Assembly (NCBI GenBank): GCA_964355855.1
Contig: CAYHFD010000004.1
Span: forward strand, 1 to 40,787
Origin: XYD1-FULL-44-32 sp964355855
Lineage (GTDB): Bacteria; Patescibacteriota; Minisyncoccia; Phycocordibacterales; XYD1-FULL-46-19
Length of the DNA: 40,787 bases
Direction: 5' to 3'
Below are positions 30,669 through 39,673 of the stretch, piece after piece (position 1 is the first letter of the stretch; each line of letters starts with the position of its first letter). Made by a program: the position numbers and the translations under genes. The notes beneath the pieces were generated by a model. That model had not been told where the DNA came from. It was given only the letters and a program-made list of their open reading frames with translations, and ran no database searches.

Positions 30669-32345
30669 ATGCTCTCAATTTTAAGAAGGATATTAAAACT
30701 AAAATCTAGTCGCAAAATTCTTGATCCCGATGAAATTTTTTTGGATTCTCGTAATTTGCCGTCATTCAATACCCAGCAGTTTGAGGGGATAATAGAAAAG
30801 CCGATTGATAAAAATTCGCTGATTCTCGCTGGGCTAGTTTTTTTATTAATTGGTCTAATTTTTATCTTTCGGATTGGTTTTTTGCAAGTAATTCAAGGTG
30901 ATGGTTTTGCGTTGCGTAGTAATCAAAATCGTCTTCGTCACACTTTGGTTTTTGCTGATCGTGGAATAATTTATGATCGTAACGGAGTGTCTCTGGCCTG
31001 GAATGACCCTAATCGAAAGTACATAAACAAAGAGGGCTTTGCCCATATTTTAGGCTATATTGGTTTTCCTAATAAGTTAGAGCTAAAAGAAAAGGATTTC
31101 GATCCTAAAGAATATATGGGTAAATCTGGGGTAGAAAACACCTTCAATGATATTTTGATGGGTGAAAAGGGAGTCAAAATCGAGGAATTGAATGCTCTTG
31201 GTAAAATCGAATCTGACCATGTGCTTAAGGTGGCTCGGCCTGGCGAAAGTGTCACTATTTCAATTGACTCACGAGTGCAGGCCGAAGCCTATCGGATTAT
31301 CAAAGAAATTGCCTCCGAGCACGGTTTTACTGGCGCAGCTGCCGCTATTATGGATATTAAAACTGGCGAAATGCTAGCTTTGGTTTCATACCCAGAATTT
31401 GATTCTAACATTATGGCTTCGGGAAAAAATCGCCAAGCGATTAATAAATTTTTGACAGACAAAGGAAATCTTTTTCTCAATCGACCAGTGTCTGGTTTGT
31501 ATACCCCAGGTTCGACCATTAAGCCATATATTGGTTTAGCCGCCTTAGCCGAAAATTTAATTTCTCCTAGTAAGATCATTGTCTCGACCGGTCGCTTGGT
31601 GGTACCAAATCCCTATTTTCCTGATAAGCCAAGTATTTTTCTAGATAACAAAGTTCATGGAGCGGTCGACATGCGTCGAGCGCTGGCCGTTTCATCTAAT
31701 GTTTATTTTTATACTATTGGTGGTGGTTTTGGTGATCAGCCTGGTTTAGGTATAAAACTAATTGATAAATATAGTGGTTTGTTTGGTTTTGGGGTGCCAA
31801 CTGGTATTGAATTAAATAATGAAGGGGCAGGAGTAGTGCCCAGTCCCGATTGGAAGAAGAAAGTTTTTTCCGATGAGCCTTGGCGACTAGGCGATACATA
31901 TCACACCGCCATTGGTCAGTATGGCTATTTAGTAACTCCGCTACAGATTGCCCGAGCGGTAGCGACAATCGCGAGCGATGGTCAAGTGTTGCGTCCAACC
32001 TTGGTGGCTCGGCCTAAAACTCCTAAAATTTTACGCGCAATGGATGTTCCGGCTGAAGATTTCGAGGTTATTAAAGAGGGAATGAGGCAGACCGTTACTG
32101 GTGGTACAGGTATTGTGCTTAATACCCCAAATGTAAATGTGGCCGCCAAATCTGGTACGGCTCAAGTGGCATCAAAAAGCCGAATAAATGCTTGGATTAG
32201 CGGTTTTTTTCCATATGAGAACCCCCGTTATGCCTTTGTGGTCGTTATGGAAAGTGGACCTCTTACGACCAATGCTGGTGGCGGTATGGTCATGCGTCGC
32301 CTTGTTGACTGGATGGCAATTTATACCCCAGAATATTTACGCTAA
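30669..32345 (+). CDS. mrdA: Penicillin-binding protein 2 (elongation transpeptidase)
   Basis: 558 residues. A cytoplasmic N-terminus of about 43 residues is followed by a transmembrane helix (LILAGLVFLLIGLIFIFRIG). The dimerisation domain carries FADRGIIYDRNG, and then the transpeptidase domain. Active-site motifs are in order: S-T-I-K (SGLYTPGSTIKPYIG, near residue 282), S-S-N (AVSSNVYFY) and K-S-G-T (AAKSGTAQVASK). It cross-links murein during side-wall growth; its partner RodA is not in the window. The ATG at 30669 is eight bases after mreD. An in-frame start upstream lies inside mreD and is not used. It ends the mreB-mreC-mreD-mrdA operon. Confidence 0.95.
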   Translation: MLSILRRILKLKSSRKILDPDEIFLDSRNLPSFNTQQFEGIIEKPIDKNSLILAGLVFLLIGLIFIFRIGFLQVIQGDGFALRSNQNRLRHTLVFADRGIIYDRNGVSLAWNDPNRKYINKEGFAHILGYIGFPNKLELKEKDFDPKEYMGKSGVENTFNDILMGEKGVKIEELNALGKIESDHVLKVARPGESVTISIDSRVQAEAYRIIKEIASEHGFTGAAAAIMDIKTGEMLALVSYPEFDSNIMASGKNRQAINKFLTDKGNLFLNRPVSGLYTPGSTIKPYIGLAALAENLISPSKIIVSTGRLVVPNPYFPDKPSIFLDNKVHGAVDMRRALAVSSNVYFYTIGGGFGDQPGLGIKLIDKYSGLFGFGVPTGIELNNEGAGVVPSPDWKKKVFSDEPWRLGDTYHTAIGQYGYLVTPLQIARAVATIASDGQVLRPTLVARPKTPKILRAMDVPAEDFEVIKEGMRQTVTGGTGIVLNTPNVNVAAKSGTAQVASKSRINAWISGFFPYENPRYAFVVVMESGPLTTNAGGGMVMRRLVDWMAIYTPEYLR

Positions 32346-32352
32346 GTTGGTT

Positions 32353-32381
32353 TTGACGGGAGGAGCAAAATAATATATACT
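32353..32381 (+). promoter_or_regulatory. Near-consensus promoter of greA-lysS
   Basis: TTGACG (32353-32358), a 17-base spacer and TATACT (32376-32381). The predicted start near 32388 gives a leader of about 48 bases, one of the longer ones here. Confidence 0.75.
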
Positions 32382-32435
32382 ACAGCGGTACTTTTTTGAA
32401 CACTGTTGGTATTATCAAGGTAATATTATCTTTAC

Positions 32436-32906
32436 ATGATGAATACGGCTCCAGCATATCTTAGTGAAGAAAAACACAAGGAATTAGCTGATGAATTGCA
32501 GAATCTAAAAATGGTTGAGCGCAAGAATATTGCCGAACAACTTGAATATGCGAAGTCTCTTGGCGATTTGTCAGAAAATGCGGAATATCATGAAGCTCGT
32601 GATAAACAAGCGGATATTGAAGACCGGATTGGAGAATTAGAATCCATCTTAAAGACAGCGATTATTATTTCTGGCTCGGGTGGTAAAAGCAAAGTAAATA
32701 TTGGTTCACGGGTGTCAATTGAAAAAAAGGGCGGCGGAAAATCCGATTATGTGATTGTTGGTTCAGAAGAAGCCGATGCTCTAGCGGGTAAAATTTCTCA
32801 TCATTCGCCGCTTGGCTCGGTGCTTATCGATAAGAAGAAAGGAGATCAGGTGATAGTTTCTACACCGAAGGGTGATGTTCAATATACAATCGTTGATATA
32901 AAATAG
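32436..32906 (+). CDS. greA: Transcription elongation factor GreA
   Basis: Rescues backtracked RNA polymerase by stimulating transcript cleavage. 156 residues. The N-terminal coiled coil carries the acidic tip in LGDLSENAEYHEARD, where the Asp and Glu position the catalytic metal, and a full helix pair follows (KQADIEDRIGELESIL). The C-terminal FKBP-like domain ends ISHHSPLGSVLIDKKKGDQV, with HSPLG matching the family S-P-x-G-x-A-L motif. It starts with two Met codons (32436 or 32439). It lies four bases before lysS, an arrangement found in several bacteria. Confidence 0.95.
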   Translation: MMNTAPAYLSEEKHKELADELQNLKMVERKNIAEQLEYAKSLGDLSENAEYHEARDKQADIEDRIGELESILKTAIIISGSGGKSKVNIGSRVSIEKKGGGKSDYVIVGSEEADALAGKISHHSPLGSVLIDKKKGDQVIVSTPKGDVQYTIVDIK

Positions 32907-32910
32907 AGAC

Positions 32911-34377
32911 ATGGCTTCTATTGAGGAAATAAGAAATGAGCGTCTCAAAAAACTGGAAATATTAAAAAAATCGGGTGTAGATTCATACCCCGGGAATACT
33001 TCTCGTACGGCTGATATAAAGTCAGTGGTCGATAATTTTTCCAGTCTTAGTGAAAAAGCGGAGGTTGTAACTCTGGCTGGGCGAGTGATGGCCATACGAG
33101 GCCAGGGGGCGATTATCTTTATAAATATTTTTGATGGCACAGGCCAGATTCAAGGCTTATTAAAGGAAGGTGACTTAGAACAGACGATTTTTGATTTTTT
33201 TGTTCAAACGGTTGATATTGCTGATTTTATTGAAGTCACTGGAACTTTGTTTCTAACCAATCGGGGCGAAAAAACGGTGGCAATTACTAGCTGGAAAATG
33301 CTTAGCAAAAGTTTGTTGCCGTTGCCAGAAAAGTGGCACGGTTTAGCCGATGAAGAAACTCGTTTTCGGAAGCGGTATTTGGATATTTTAATGAATAAAG
33401 AAGTTCGCGAAACGATAGAGCTTAAAGCTAAGTTTTGGCAGTTTACTCGCAATTATTTGATTAAAAAGGGTTTTATTGAAGTTGAGACGCCAACTTTAGA
33501 ATTGACCACGGGTGGGGCTGAAGCTAATCCGTTTAAAACTCATCACGCTGATTATGATCTGGATGTTTATTTGCGAATTTCCGTGGGGGAATTGTGGCAG
33601 AAAAAACTTCTGGCGGCCGGCTTGCCGCGGACTTTTGAAATTGGACGGGTCTATCGCAACGAGGGGACCAGTCCCGATCACGCTCAAGAATTTACTAATC
33701 TTGAGTTTTACGTTGCCTATATGGGTTTGGAAGAAGGTATTAGCTTGACCGAGGATTTGTTGCGCGGGTTGGTGCGAGAAGTTTTTGGTCGAACTACTTT
33801 TACCACTCGTGGGTTTACTATCGAGTTTCCGTCTGGCCCTTGGCCTCAAATTGAATATATCGATAAAATAAGAGAAATGACCGGTATTAATGTGCTTACG
33901 GCGACCGAAGACGAGATGAAGCTAAAACTTGATCAACTTCGGGTCAAATATACTGGCGACAATCGCGAGCGTCTTACCGACACTCTGTGGAAATATTGTC
34001 GCAAACAGATCGCGGGGCCAGCTTGGCTCGTCGGTCATCCGAAATTAGTTTCGCCTTTGGCTAAAGCGCGTTCTGATAATCCCGAGCTAACCAACCGGGC
34101 GCAACTGATTTTAGCGGGGGCGGAAGTGACCAATGGTTTTTCCGAATTAAATAATCCGCTCGACCAACGCGAGCGGTTTGAACTCCAACAGCAACTCATT
34201 GACCGCGGGGACAAAGAAGCGATGATGCCCGATTGGGAATTTGTGGAAATGCTAGAACACGGTATGCCCCCAGCCTTTGGACAGGCTTACGGGGACCGCT
34301 TGTTTGCCATGTTGGTTGACAAGCCTCTACGCGAGACCCATATTTTCCCCTTAATGCGCCCCAAAGATCTTAATTAA
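32911..34377 (+). CDS. lysS: Lysyl-tRNA synthetase, class II
   Basis: Charges tRNA-Lys. 488 residues. An N-terminal OB-fold anticodon-binding domain (VTLAGRVMAIRGQGAIIFIN and so on) is followed by the class II catalytic core. Motif 1 region: FIEVETPTLELTTGGAEANPF. Motif 2: FEIGRVYRNEGTSPDHAQEF. Motif 3: GMPPAFGQAYGDRLFAMLVD, with the conserved G-x-G-x-x-R pattern partly altered (G-Q-A-Y-G-D-R). The ending HIFPLMRPKDLN matches the usual family end. It is co-transcribed with greA. The AT-rich orphan at 34391 follows 13 bases later. Confidence 0.95.
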   Translation: MASIEEIRNERLKKLEILKKSGVDSYPGNTSRTADIKSVVDNFSSLSEKAEVVTLAGRVMAIRGQGAIIFINIFDGTGQIQGLLKEGDLEQTIFDFFVQTVDIADFIEVTGTLFLTNRGEKTVAITSWKMLSKSLLPLPEKWHGLADEETRFRKRYLDILMNKEVRETIELKAKFWQFTRNYLIKKGFIEVETPTLELTTGGAEANPFKTHHADYDLDVYLRISVGELWQKKLLAAGLPRTFEIGRVYRNEGTSPDHAQEFTNLEFYVAYMGLEEGISLTEDLLRGLVREVFGRTTFTTRGFTIEFPSGPWPQIEYIDKIREMTGINVLTATEDEMKLKLDQLRVKYTGDNRERLTDTLWKYCRKQIAGPAWLVGHPKLVSPLAKARSDNPELTNRAQLILAGAEVTNGFSELNNPLDQRERFELQQQLIDRGDKEAMMPDWEFVEMLEHGMPPAFGQAYGDRLFAMLVDKPLRETHIFPLMRPKDLN

Positions 34378-34390
34378 AAATAAATTCTTT

Positions 34391-34777
34391 ATGGTAAACA
34401 AAGACTATCTTATAATTTCTAATCTTGCTTATTTTGTAATTTTTTTATATTTTTCCTTTTTATTTTTATTTATTATTAGTTTTGCTAATATAAATTCGGT
34501 ACCGCTACGCTTTTTCTTGTGGGTAGGTGTTTTTATTCTTTTGCTTGCAAATAGAATTTACATATCAATATGTATTTTTAAAAAATTAAATATCGCTCTA
34601 GTGCCTTATTTATTGAACATTTTATTTATTATTGATTTAATTTGGCTTATTTATCTACTTTTAACTGATTTTGTATATTATATATTATGGATGCCATACA
34701 TTATTCTGCCCATAGCTTTATCTTTATTTGAGATAATATTTCAGTTTAACCTAAAATCTAAGGTGGCTAAATATTAG
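34391..34777 (+). CDS. AT-rich four-helix membrane protein of unknown function
   Basis: 128 residues that are almost all hydrophobic, with about four transmembrane helices (LAYFVIFLYFSFLFLFIISF, FFLWVGVFILLLANRIYI, YLLNILFIIDLIWLIYLLL and WMPYIILPIALSLFEIIF). Few charged residues are present, and the short C-terminus is basic (NLKSKVAKY). The gene is much richer in A/T than lysS before it, which suggests a different origin or relaxed selection. A terminator follows the stop. I see no family signature. Confidence 0.6.
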   Translation: MVNKDYLIISNLAYFVIFLYFSFLFLFIISFANINSVPLRFFLWVGVFILLLANRIYISICIFKKLNIALVPYLLNILFIIDLIWLIYLLLTDFVYYILWMPYIILPIALSLFEIIFQFNLKSKVAKY

Positions 34778-34795
34778 TAGAAAAAATATCATTGA

Positions 34796-34836
34796 CCACA
34801 AAAAAGGGTTGGCCTCGGGCCAACCCTTTTTTGTGG
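34796..34836 (+). terminator. Terminator ahead of the dcw cluster
   Basis: A perfect 19-bp inverted repeat (34796-34814 with 34818-34836, loop TCG) has the core GGGTTGGCC/GGCCAACCC flanked by A6 and T6. It isolates mraZ from lysS and the orphan gene. Confidence 0.92.
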
Positions 34837-34846
34837 ATAACTTGAT

Positions 34847-34900
34847 TTGGTAAAGTGGAGTGGGGTGGGATATAATATCTATGTAGTGGGAAGAAGTGGG
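34847..34900 (+). promoter_or_regulatory. mraZ promoter with MraZ operator repeats
   Basis: TTGGTA (34847-34852), an 18-base spacer and TATAAT (34871-34876). GTGG[GA] motifs sit at 34855, 34860 and 34865 before the -10 box, and GTGGG at 34886 and 34896 after it. Within each pair at 34855/34865 and 34886/34896 the spacing is ten bases, and 21 bases separate the groups, so all lie on one DNA face. MraZ of other bacteria binds tandem GTGG-type repeats in its own promoter; autoregulation here is inferred. Confidence 0.75.
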
Positions 34901-34922
34901 TAATTATTAATCGAAAACTATT

Positions 34923-35357
34923 ATGCTAATTGGCGAACACCGACACACAATTGATGCCAAAAATCGGTTATCTTTACCCGCTAAGTTTCGGAAGGAGATA
35001 GGCAAAAAGGTGGTAGTTACTTATGGGCTAGATAACTGTCTCTTTGTCTATCCGTTAAAGGAGTGGGAGAAAGCGGCGACGAGCCTCGCTGCTCTCTCCA
35101 TTGGTCAAGCCAGCACCCGCGACTTCAACCGTTTTATACTTGGAGGCGCAGTGGAAACAGACGTCGATGCCATGGGACGTATTCTGTTACCGGACTTCCA
35201 ACGAGAGTTTGCAGGACTCTCGACCAAAGTAGTGGTCGCGGGTATTCATACTAGGCTCGAAATATGGGACGAGGATCGGTGGAAAAAATATACCGGCCGA
35301 GTCAAAAAACAGGCCGATATGTTGGCCGAAAAATTGGGTGAGATTGGGGCAATTTAG
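34923..35357 (+). CDS. mraZ: Transcriptional regulator MraZ
   Basis: 144 residues with two SpoVT/AbrB-like halves: MLIGEHRHTIDAKNRLSLPA at the start, with the D-x-K-x-R-x-x-x-P motif, and VETDVDAMGRILLPDFQRE (D-x-x-G-R-I-L-L-P) in the second half. MraZ forms ring-like oligomers, binds its own promoter and controls the division/wall cluster. It is first in the cluster here, with tandem GTGGG sites just upstream. It ends three bases before rsmH. Length and motifs are standard. Confidence 0.96.
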   Translation: MLIGEHRHTIDAKNRLSLPAKFRKEIGKKVVVTYGLDNCLFVYPLKEWEKAATSLAALSIGQASTRDFNRFILGGAVETDVDAMGRILLPDFQREFAGLSTKVVVAGIHTRLEIWDEDRWKKYTGRVKKQADMLAEKLGEIGAI

Positions 35358-35360
35358 TTT

Positions 35361-36263
35361 ATGGAAAACCGGCCCCATACCCCTGTTCTTTTACACGAGG
35401 TCATAGAAAATCTTGATCTAAAAGAAGGTCAGGTGGTGGTCGATGGGACAGTCGGTTTTGGTGGCCATGCTGGTGAAATATGTGAAATTATTGGTGACAC
35501 CGGAACCCTGTTTGCTCTTGATGCCGATGCGCGAGCTTTGCGTTCGGCCGAAGAACACCTTCAGTCATATCCAGCCACCAAAATTTTTATTCAAGGCAAT
35601 TTCCGCGAAATTAAAGAACTGGTAGCGGAAAAGGGGTTGTCCCAAGTCGATCGGGTTTTGTTTGATTTGGGGGTCAATTCAGCTCAACTAGATGAAGTTG
35701 GTCGAGGTTTCTCTTTTCGACGCGACGAGCCGTTGCTTATGACCCTATCAGACGTACCCGGTGATAGGCTGACCGCTAAGGATTTGCTAAATACCCTGTC
35801 GGCGGAAGAGCTAGCGGGCATTATTTATGCCTATGGCGAAGAACAGTTTTCGCGACGGATTGCCACGGCGGTGGTCGAAGCGAGGGATATTAAACCCATC
35901 GAAACCACTGGTGAGTTGGTCAAGATTATCGAATCGGCTGTACCAGTCTTTTATACCAAAAGAAAGATTCATCCCGCCACTAAAACTTTTCAGGCTTTGC
36001 GCATTGCGGTCAATGACGAGCTAGAGGCGCTGAAAGAAGGTTTGGTTGGAGCCTGGGACATCCTAAGTCCCAGTGGGCGACTGGCCGTAATTTCTTTTCA
36101 CAGCCTAGAAGCCAGAATCGTCAAAAATTTTAACAATAGTCACAAAGTCGATGGCACTGGGCGACTAATCAAAAAGCACGCGGTGAAGCCAACTCAAGGT
36201 GAAAAAAAAATAAATTCCCGCAGTCGTAGTGCTGAATTAAGAGTAATCGAAAAAATAATATGA
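35361..36263 (+). CDS. rsmH: 16S rRNA (cytosine(1402)-N(4))-methyltransferase
   Basis: Methylates C1402 of 16S rRNA in the P site, using S-adenosylmethionine. 300 residues. HTPVLLHEVIENLDLKEGQ opens the protein, the SAM loop is VVDGTVGFGGHAGEI, and LFDLGVNSAQLDEVGRGFSF is the family motif (usually L-D-L-G-V-S-S). The C-terminal part includes KTFQALRIAVNDELEALKEG and VISFHSLEARIVK. The usual P-L-D-M-R-M after GRGFSF reads P-L-L-M-T-L. ATGA overlap with the next gene shows translational coupling. It is the normal second gene of the dcw cluster. Confidence 0.95.
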   Translation: MENRPHTPVLLHEVIENLDLKEGQVVVDGTVGFGGHAGEICEIIGDTGTLFALDADARALRSAEEHLQSYPATKIFIQGNFREIKELVAEKGLSQVDRVLFDLGVNSAQLDEVGRGFSFRRDEPLLMTLSDVPGDRLTAKDLLNTLSAEELAGIIYAYGEEQFSRRIATAVVEARDIKPIETTGELVKIIESAVPVFYTKRKIHPATKTFQALRIAVNDELEALKEGLVGAWDILSPSGRLAVISFHSLEARIVKNFNNSHKVDGTGRLIKKHAVKPTQGEKKINSRSRSAELRVIEKII

Positions 36264-36583
36264 ACACCAAAGCTATTGCCATTCAAAATATCGAACAAAA
36301 AATCATTCTAGTTTTGGGTTCACTTTTACTTATGCAGGCGTTAATGTATGTCTATTTTGTTAATAGTACTATTTTCAATGTCGTCGCCCGCAAAGAATCA
36401 GAAGAAATAATTTCAACCACGGAAACTGAAATTACTGGCCTAGTATCTGAATATATGGCTTTGTCTGAAAAAATAAATTTAGATTTAGCCTATACTCGGG
36501 GCTTTGTAGATGCCCCGGCCAATGGTATTTTTGTGGTGGCGAAACCTGAAGCGGTGGCCCTGTCTTTTGATAATGGCCGCTAA
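36260..36583 (+). CDS. ftsL: FtsL-like division protein
   Basis: 107 residues with one transmembrane segment (about 15-36, ILVLGSLLLMQALMYVYFV) and a helical, partly coiled-coil extracytoplasmic part (KESEEIISTTETEITGLVSE). FtsL sequences are poorly conserved, so the call rests on size, topology and position between rsmH and the transpeptidase ftsI. In other bacteria FtsL with FtsB activates septal wall synthesis. Overlaps by four bases with rsmH and eleven with ftsI. Confidence 0.7.
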   Translation: MNTKAIAIQNIEQKIILVLGSLLLMQALMYVYFVNSTIFNVVARKESEEIISTTETEITGLVSEYMALSEKINLDLAYTRGFVDAPANGIFVVAKPEAVALSFDNGR

Positions 36584-38282
36584 AGGTAACAACCGGATTC
36601 GTTTACTGGGGTTATTAATTTTGTTGATTGTTGCGGTATTTGGTATCCGTCTTTTTTATTTACAAATTGTAAATGGTTCAGAATATAATGAATTGGCCGA
36701 CCGCCAATATTTGCGTTCGGCCCGAACTTTTTTTGACCGCGGGTCAATTTATTTTAGTAGTAAAGATGGTAATTTAGTACCCGCTGCTAGTTTACGAGAA
36801 CAATTTTTGGTTACTATAAATCCCCAGCTAATTGAAGATCCAGAACAAGTTTACAATTTATTAAAAAAACAATTACCAGAGTTGGACCAGCAAGAGTTTA
36901 GTGACAAGGCGTCGGACAAAGATCGATTATACCAAGAGGTGGCCACTGGTCTAAGCAGTAAAACCGCCAAAATAATTCGGGAATTGGAAATAAGAGGGGT
37001 ATATGTCTACAAGGAAAAAAGACGTTTTTATCCCGCGGGTCGTACCGCCTCGCACGTTTTGGGTTTTATGGCTTATCGGGGTGACGAATATACGGGTATT
37101 TATGGCCTCGAGCGTGAATATGACCGTGTTTTAACTCAATCTGGCAGCGGCTCATTTGCTAGTTTTTTTGCGGAAATATTTTTGGGGGTAAAGGAAGAAT
37201 TATCGGACGAGGTCGAGGGTGGGGCGGGTGATATTATTTTAACAATTGAACCAATTGTTCAAACCCATTTAGAGAAAACTTTAGCCGAGACGGTGGAAAA
37301 ATATGCGGCCGATGCCGGTGGGATAGTGGTAATGGATCCCAATACTGGTGCCATTATTGCTATGGCGGCGGTGCCTAATTTTAACCCAGGTGAGCGTCAG
37401 CGAGATATTTTAGCTTTGCCAAATCCACTTATTGAGCGAGTTTTTGAAATGGGTAGTGTGGTTAAACCACTAACCCTGGCCGCCGGTATAGACGCGGGGG
37501 TGATCAATGCCCACACTACTTACAATGACACTGGTTCGGTGGTTTTAAATAATCGCACCATTATGAATCACGATAAAAAGGCGAGAGGGGTGGTGGATAT
37601 GCAGGAGGTTATAAATAATTCACTTAACACTGGCGCTGTTTTTGTGATGCAAAAAATGGGTAAAACTAATTTTAAGAAGTATATGTTGTCTTATGGTTTG
37701 GGCGAAAAAACGGGTATCGATTTACCGGGTGAGGTAGCTGGATTGGTGTCTAATCTAAAAAGTCCCCGCGAGATTGAATATGCCACGGCGGCTTTTGGTC
37801 AAGGTATTGCTCTGACCCCAATTGGCATTACCCGGGCCTTCGCGGTCCTCGCTAATGGTGGCAAATTGGTTCAACCACACGTGGTAAAAGAAGTTCGCTA
37901 TGAATTGGGTACTAAAAAAATAATAAAGCCCAAAATTATTAAATCGGGTATTTTAAAACGAGAAAGTACCGAAGAAATAACTAAAATTTTAATCAAAGCG
38001 GTTGACGAGGCGTTACTGGGGGGAACGGTTAGTTTGCCTAACTACAGTGTGGCCGCCAAGACTGGGACGGCCCAAATGTCCGATGGCCGGGGGCACTATT
38101 TTGAAGACCAATATTTACATTCTTTTTTTGGCTATTATCCGGCCTATCACCCCCGGTTTATTACTTTTATGTATATGGTAAATCCTAAAGGGGCTGGTTT
38201 TTCCTCCGACACTCTAACTCACCCATTTATGGATACCGCTAAATTTCTGTTAAACTATTATGAGGTACCACCCGACCGCTAG
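36573..38282 (+). CDS. ftsI: Penicillin-binding protein, FtsI/PBP3 type
   Basis: 569 residues. One N-terminal membrane helix (about 11-29, LLGLLILLIVAVFGIRLFYL) is followed by a dimerisation domain with FDRGSIYF and by the transpeptidase domain: S-V-V-K (FEMGSVVKPLTLAAG), S-L-N (NNSLNTGAV) and K-T-G-T (AAKTGTAQMS), in order. It cross-links septal murein. The start at 36573 overlaps ftsL; an upstream in-frame start at 36510 lies inside ftsL and adds a stretch without family likeness. A C-terminal PASTA domain is absent. The next gene is murF. Confidence 0.95.
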   Translation: MAAKGNNRIRLLGLLILLIVAVFGIRLFYLQIVNGSEYNELADRQYLRSARTFFDRGSIYFSSKDGNLVPAASLREQFLVTINPQLIEDPEQVYNLLKKQLPELDQQEFSDKASDKDRLYQEVATGLSSKTAKIIRELEIRGVYVYKEKRRFYPAGRTASHVLGFMAYRGDEYTGIYGLEREYDRVLTQSGSGSFASFFAEIFLGVKEELSDEVEGGAGDIILTIEPIVQTHLEKTLAETVEKYAADAGGIVVMDPNTGAIIAMAAVPNFNPGERQRDILALPNPLIERVFEMGSVVKPLTLAAGIDAGVINAHTTYNDTGSVVLNNRTIMNHDKKARGVVDMQEVINNSLNTGAVFVMQKMGKTNFKKYMLSYGLGEKTGIDLPGEVAGLVSNLKSPREIEYATAAFGQGIALTPIGITRAFAVLANGGKLVQPHVVKEVRYELGTKKIIKPKIIKSGILKRESTEEITKILIKAVDEALLGGTVSLPNYSVAAKTGTAQMSDGRGHYFEDQYLHSFFGYYPAYHPRFITFMYMVNPKGAGFSSDTLTHPFMDTAKFLLNYYEVPPDR

Positions 38283-38304
38283 AGCTCAAAATTCATAATA
38301 AAAC

Positions 38305-39618
38305 ATGCAAACAGTCAAGGAATTGTTTAAATATATCGTTAGTAATCTCCTTATTTGTGAGGCTAATTTGGTTTTAAAAAAATATAAGCCTAAAGTTATA
38401 GCGGTCACCGGTAGTGTGGGCAAGACTTCGACCAAAGACGCCATTTATAATGTTTTAGTACCTCATTTTCGAATTCGCAAAAGTGAAAAAAGTTACAACA
38501 GCGAGTTTGGTTTACCCCTAACTATTTTGGGGCAAAAATCGGCTTGGATGAGCCCGCTTGGTTGGGCCCACATCCTGTTTATTGGGGCCACGGAAATTTT
38601 TTTTAAATCTAAATATCCAGAGTGGCTGGTTTTAGAAGTGGGGGCCAACCGGCCGGGTGATATTAGAAAAATTAGCAAATGGTTAAAACCGGATATTGGG
38701 GTTTTGACCCGTTTACCCGAGATACCTGTTCATATTGAATTTTTTCCAGACCGTGAAGCTATTGTTAATGAAAAAATGTCCCTTGCTCAAGATGTTAAAA
38801 AAAATGGGCTGATTGTTTATAACATCGATGATGAGACCTTGCGCGAAAAAGTGAAAGATTTATCACAAGAAAAAATTAGTTATGGCTTTTCTGATTTAGC
38901 GCAAGTTAAAGCCTCTAACGCTCAAGTTTTGTACGAAAAAAATGGCGATAATAATTTACCCGTTGGCATTTCCTTTAAGCTAGATCATGAGGGGCAAATT
39001 ATACCAATTAGAATAAAAGGGGTATTAGGTGAACATCAGGTTTATTCGGCCTTGGCCGCAATCGCGGTGGCGCTGGCTTCGGGACTAAATATTGTGGCGG
39101 TGGCTGAAACTATTCAAAATTTTTACGCCACCCCGCCGGGTCGACTGAAACTAATTTCAGGTATCAAGGGTTCCATTATTTTAGATGACACCTACAATTC
39201 GTCCCCAGCGGCCCTAGAGGCTGCTATTGTGGCCCTGGGGGGCTTAGAAACTAGTGGACGAAAGATTGCCCTGCTTGGTGATATGCTAGAGCTGGGTGAG
39301 CATACTATCGAGGCTCATCGTTTAGCTGGACAACTAGTCGCCCAAAATTGTGACCTGTTGCTAACGGTCGGGTTACGTTCCAAATTTTTTGAAGAGGGGG
39401 CCAAGGAGAAGGGAATGAAAGAAGAAAATATCAGGCATTTTGAAGATTCACTAGAGGCGGGACAGGCCTTAGATAAAATTATTAAAACCGGGGATGCTAT
39501 TTTAATTAAGGGTTCACAAGGGATGCGGATGGAAAAAGCGGTGGTAGAAGTGATGGCCGAGCCCCTACGGGCGGGGGAGTTGTTGTGTCGGCAAGAAGAG
39601 GAGTGGTTGAAGCGCTAA
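38305..39618 (+). CDS. murF: UDP-N-acetylmuramoyl-tripeptide--D-alanyl-D-alanine ligase
   Basis: Adds D-Ala-D-Ala to the UDP-MurNAc tripeptide using ATP, the last cytoplasmic precursor step. 437 residues. P-loop: AVTGSVGKTSTKDAIY (about residue 33). The Mur-ligase pattern continues with SEFGLPLTIL, LVLEVGANRPGDI, the central VFDDTYNSSP-like motif ILDDTYNSSPAALEAAI and the C-terminal LLGDMLELGEHTIEAHR. Residues before the P-loop are hydrophobic and short, with no full UDP-binding domain as in some MurF, so a MurE-like or other Mur ligase role is a remote alternative. It follows ftsI with a 22-base gap. Confidence 0.92.
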   Translation: MQTVKELFKYIVSNLLICEANLVLKKYKPKVIAVTGSVGKTSTKDAIYNVLVPHFRIRKSEKSYNSEFGLPLTILGQKSAWMSPLGWAHILFIGATEIFFKSKYPEWLVLEVGANRPGDIRKISKWLKPDIGVLTRLPEIPVHIEFFPDREAIVNEKMSLAQDVKKNGLIVYNIDDETLREKVKDLSQEKISYGFSDLAQVKASNAQVLYEKNGDNNLPVGISFKLDHEGQIIPIRIKGVLGEHQVYSALAAIAVALASGLNIVAVAETIQNFYATPPGRLKLISGIKGSIILDDTYNSSPAALEAAIVALGGLETSGRKIALLGDMLELGEHTIEAHRLAGQLVAQNCDLLLTVGLRSKFFEEGAKEKGMKEENIRHFEDSLEAGQALDKIIKTGDAILIKGSQGMRMEKAVVEVMAEPLRAGELLCRQEEEWLKR

Positions 39619-39666
39619 TTTTTCAAATTAGCGTTCGCCTGAACAAATTTGTAAAATTTGTTTTAG
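39613..39666 (+). terminator. Two AT-rich hairpins at the end of murF
   Basis: CGCTAATTT/AAATTAGCG (39613-39633) overlaps the murF stop codon. AACAAATTT/AAATTTGTT (39642-39662) is followed by only a short T tract (TT, then AG). It may end the dcw transcript; the lack of a long U run makes it weak. Confidence 0.4.
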
Positions 39667-39673
39667 GGCTGAA

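Noticed and set aside
36510..36572. Upstream start for ftsI suggesting a frameshift fusion with ftsL
   Set aside because: The added residues have no family similarity and ftsL is complete; a normal 11-base overlap explains it.
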